7,031 nt of DNA, taken from NCBI GenBank assembly GCA_003527965.1, contig DPVY01000010.1, positions 1 to 7,031 on the forward strand. The letters run 5' to 3'. The stretch comes from Fidelibacterota bacterium (GTDB lineage Bacteria; Fidelibacterota; UBA2242). The translations under genes and the position numbers were made by a program. The notes below the pieces were generated by a model that was not told where the DNA came from, made no database searches, and worked only from the letters and a program-made list of their open reading frames with translations. Below, piece by piece: positions 5,723 through 7,031 of this stretch. Position 1 is the first letter of the stretch. Every line of letters starts with the position of its first letter.

Positions 5723-6763
5723 TCATTTTCCATGCATAATAAAAGATTTTGAGTTATCCTCACCGACGATAAACACCTCCTTGCCATCGGTCCAGACTCC
5801 TGTATATTCTATATCCGGATATTGAATCTCCTCGTACAGATACCAGTCAATGCCATTATAGTGGTAAGCCCTTCCGGCTTTGCCTACAACAAATATGTTA
5901 TCCGGTGATGTGCCGTAGATATCGTAAAACCGGGGCGCCGGTTGGGTTAATATCTTCTCCCACTCAGTATCATCTCCTCGTTTCCGGAATACCCCATCAC
6001 CTGCGGAATAGAGATAATCGTCAATCACTTCTAAACCGTGGGAGCCGAAAGTTTCAGGCATACCATCACTGAATTTGTCCTGAACAGACCAGTCTTTTCC
6101 GTCCCAGTGTATTATGTAGTATGTCCAAATAAAAGTATTTGGATTTGGGTAATAAGCAATGGCATAAACATCATCCGATGCAAAACCGCTGAATTTCTTA
6201 AACCACAGACTGTCAGGCATGGCAAGCTTAGTCCATTCAACGCCATTGTAATGGAATAGTGTGCCTTCAATTCCTCCGGCCCATATATCGTCCGGTGAGA
6301 TTCCCCACATATCCAATAAGCCTCTACCTCCATCATTTAAATCTATATCAGACCATTGGCTGCCATCATAATGAATCATAGCACTTTTTGTTATTAATGC
6401 TACAGAGTCTCCATAGAAAGCACCGGCACCGTAAACATCATCGGAAGAAAAACCAAATATTGATCTGCTATCTATTATAAAGGCATCTATACCCAAATTT
6501 ATGGGTTTCCATTCTTTTCCATCATAATGGTATATTCTCTGATCAAGATCTCCTTGTCCAATTACATATATATCTTTTGAAGAGTTTCCCCAGATATCTT
6601 CCATAACAATTTGAAATCCTTCTCTACCAGTCTGAAGCGTATCTACACTCCATCGATATTCACGGGGACCTCTCTTCTCGTTCTTGTTATTAAGAAAATT
6701 ATCACAGTTAAAAAATAACAAGATAAATAACATTAAAACCGGTATATTTTTTTTACTTAACAT
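5723..6763 (-). CDS. Putative lipoprotein, predicted seven-bladed beta-propeller
   Basis: A 346-residue exported protein with no recognised specific function. The N-terminus MLSKKNIPVL plus the hydrophobic run to C20 (LLFFNC) looks like a type II signal peptide. Asn just before the cysteine is not canonical, so lipidation is likely but not certain. After a charged, disordered linker (21-36) come seven repeats of about 30-40 residues, of the form [DI]WG-S-DD[IV]Y--G, then HYDG--W: about 55-88, 100-140, 150-180, 189-229, 241-272, 279-311 and 320-346. The spacing and the strand-turn pattern suggest one propeller blade per repeat. Such proteins are common in FCB and myxobacterial genomes, where they are thought to bind partners or sugars. 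The start ATG at 6763 has only a weak GAAG-type ribosome site. The gene lies 42 bases upstream of the secreted-protein gene, so an exported pair acting together at the cell surface is plausible. Confidence 0.8.
   Translation of the reverse strand: MLSKKNIPVLMLFILLFFNCDNFLNNKNEKRGPREYRWSVDTLQTGREGFQIVMEDIWGNSSKDIYVIGQGDLDQRIYHYDGKEWKPINLGIDAFIIDSRSIFGFSSDDVYGAGAFYGDSVALITKSAMIHYDGSQWSDIDLNDGGRGLLDMWGISPDDIWAGGIEGTLFHYNGVEWTKLAMPDSLWFKKFSGFASDDVYAIAYYPNPNTFIWTYYIIHWDGKDWSVQDKFSDGMPETFGSHGLEVIDDYLYSAGDGVFRKRGDDTEWEKILTQPAPRFYDIYGTSPDNIFVVGKAGRAYHYNGIDWYLYEEIQYPDIEYTGVWTDGKEVFIVGEDNSKSFIMHGK
5726..6601 (-). repeat. Seven tandem propeller repeats inside the lipoprotein gene
   Basis: Units lie at about 6500-6601, 6344-6466, 6224-6316, 6077-6199, 5948-6043, 5831-5929 and 5726-5806. 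Each encodes a G-S-DD-Y core, and the first six also a (H)Y/W-D/N-G--W end. The DNA copies are visibly diverged and only the short HY[DN]G--W codon stretch is alike, so they are old duplications held by structure. The seventh lacks its tryptophan strand. Confidence 0.75.
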
Positions 6764-6957
6764 ATTTCTTCAATATTTTAGTTTCATTACTTTCCGATTA
6801 CTTCCTCATTGTTTTGTGAATATGTATTCTAAAAAAAACAACCTTGAAATGACTAAATACTTCTTCATTTTTCTCTTTCATTTTTAATTTTTTATGGTCC
6901 TTACACTATCCGTAAATTTGCTGTAACAACACAAAGATAAACATTAATAACCTAATA
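6764..6957. other. Intergenic region upstream of the lipoprotein gene
   Basis: This 194-base AT-rich stretch lies between the stop of the right-edge gene and the lipoprotein ATG. It should hold the lipoprotein promoter, but I found no clear -35/-10 pair or FCB-type TAnnTTTG element. On the minus strand a run of eight T lies at 6831-6838 without a convincing hairpin before it, and TTAC/GTAA at about 6898-6915 can form only a 4-base stem. Confidence 0.4.
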
Positions 6958-7031
6958 CTAAACTCCTAATACGGCTAAAATAACACCAATAAAGGCTAAT
7001 GGCGACGCGTACTTCCAGAAAAAACTCAGGG
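6958..7031 (-). CDS. C-terminal end of a membrane protein (partial)
   Basis: One minus-strand frame is open from the window edge to a TAG at 6958-6960. It reads LSFFWKYASPLAFIGVILAV and then LGV, which looks like a last transmembrane helix ending at the C-terminus. The pattern W-K-Y-x-S-P-L followed by an aliphatic helix resembles ends of sodium-coupled transporters (NSS or SSS families), but 23 residues cannot settle the family. The other frames are also open for part of this short distance, so the call rests on the helix-like composition. It is on the same strand as everything else, and the gap of 194 bases to the next gene suggests a separate transcription unit. Confidence 0.45.
   Translation of the reverse strand, partial: LSFFWKYASPLAFIGVILAVLGV

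Noticed and set aside
6798..6881. 27-residue minus-strand small open frame upstream of the lipoprotein gene
   Set aside because: The ATG has no Shine-Dalgarno at usable distance, and the composition is Lys/Phe-rich as expected from AT-rich intergenic DNA.

Overview
The window is a gene-dense stretch of bacterial DNA in which every supported gene lies on the minus strand, so transcription runs from high to low coordinates. The most likely source is an uncultured or thermophilic member of the FCB superphylum, for example Calditrichota, Neomarinimicrobiota, KSB1 or Ignavibacteria. The main reason is the protein at 4007-5680, which ends in a textbook type IX secretion (Por) sorting domain starting with YPNPFNP, and which is preceded by a lipoprotein with a short FCB-style signal. 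Unlike Bacteroidota, the energy genes have strong Shine-Dalgarno sites (GGGAG, GGAGGG), which fits the deeper FCB lineages better. The phylum is inferred and cannot be fixed from this sequence alone.

Left half (1-3896): the 5' part of a membrane-bound, energy-converting group 4 [NiFe] hydrogenase operon. In transcription order it holds the electron-transfer small subunit (NuoB/EchC/MbhJ-like), a NuoC/EchD/MbhK-like subunit, the catalytic large subunit (NuoD/EchE/MbhL-like) and a NuoL/M-type antiporter subunit. A further gene starts at base 28 and leaves the window. The genes overlap by 8, 4 and 11 bases, and the last two abut with no gap, so they are surely one translationally coupled operon. 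Both nickel-binding CxxC motifs of the large subunit are intact, which separates this from respiratory complex I. Working model: reduced ferredoxin gives electrons to the small-subunit cluster, protons are reduced to H2 in the large subunit (or the reverse), and the antiporter subunit couples this to H+ or Na+ movement. The NuoH-like subunit and the ferredoxin-like subunit are not in the window and are expected to the left.

Right half (4007-6763): two exported proteins, probably co-transcribed, 42 bases apart. The first is a putative lipoprotein predicted to be a seven-bladed beta-propeller. The second is a secreted multi-domain protein: CHAP-like papain-fold module, two InlB-B-like repeats, an Ig/PKD-like domain and the type IX sorting domain. 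The second gene has its Shine-Dalgarno placed for an AUU codon rather than for the first ATG. At the right edge (6958-7031) is the C-terminal membrane helix of another protein. No RNA gene, CRISPR array, mobile element or convincing factor-independent terminator was seen. I see no wholly new system; the points most worth a second look are the AUU start, the missing TM5 glutamate in the antiporter subunit and the extra cysteines beside the metal sites.
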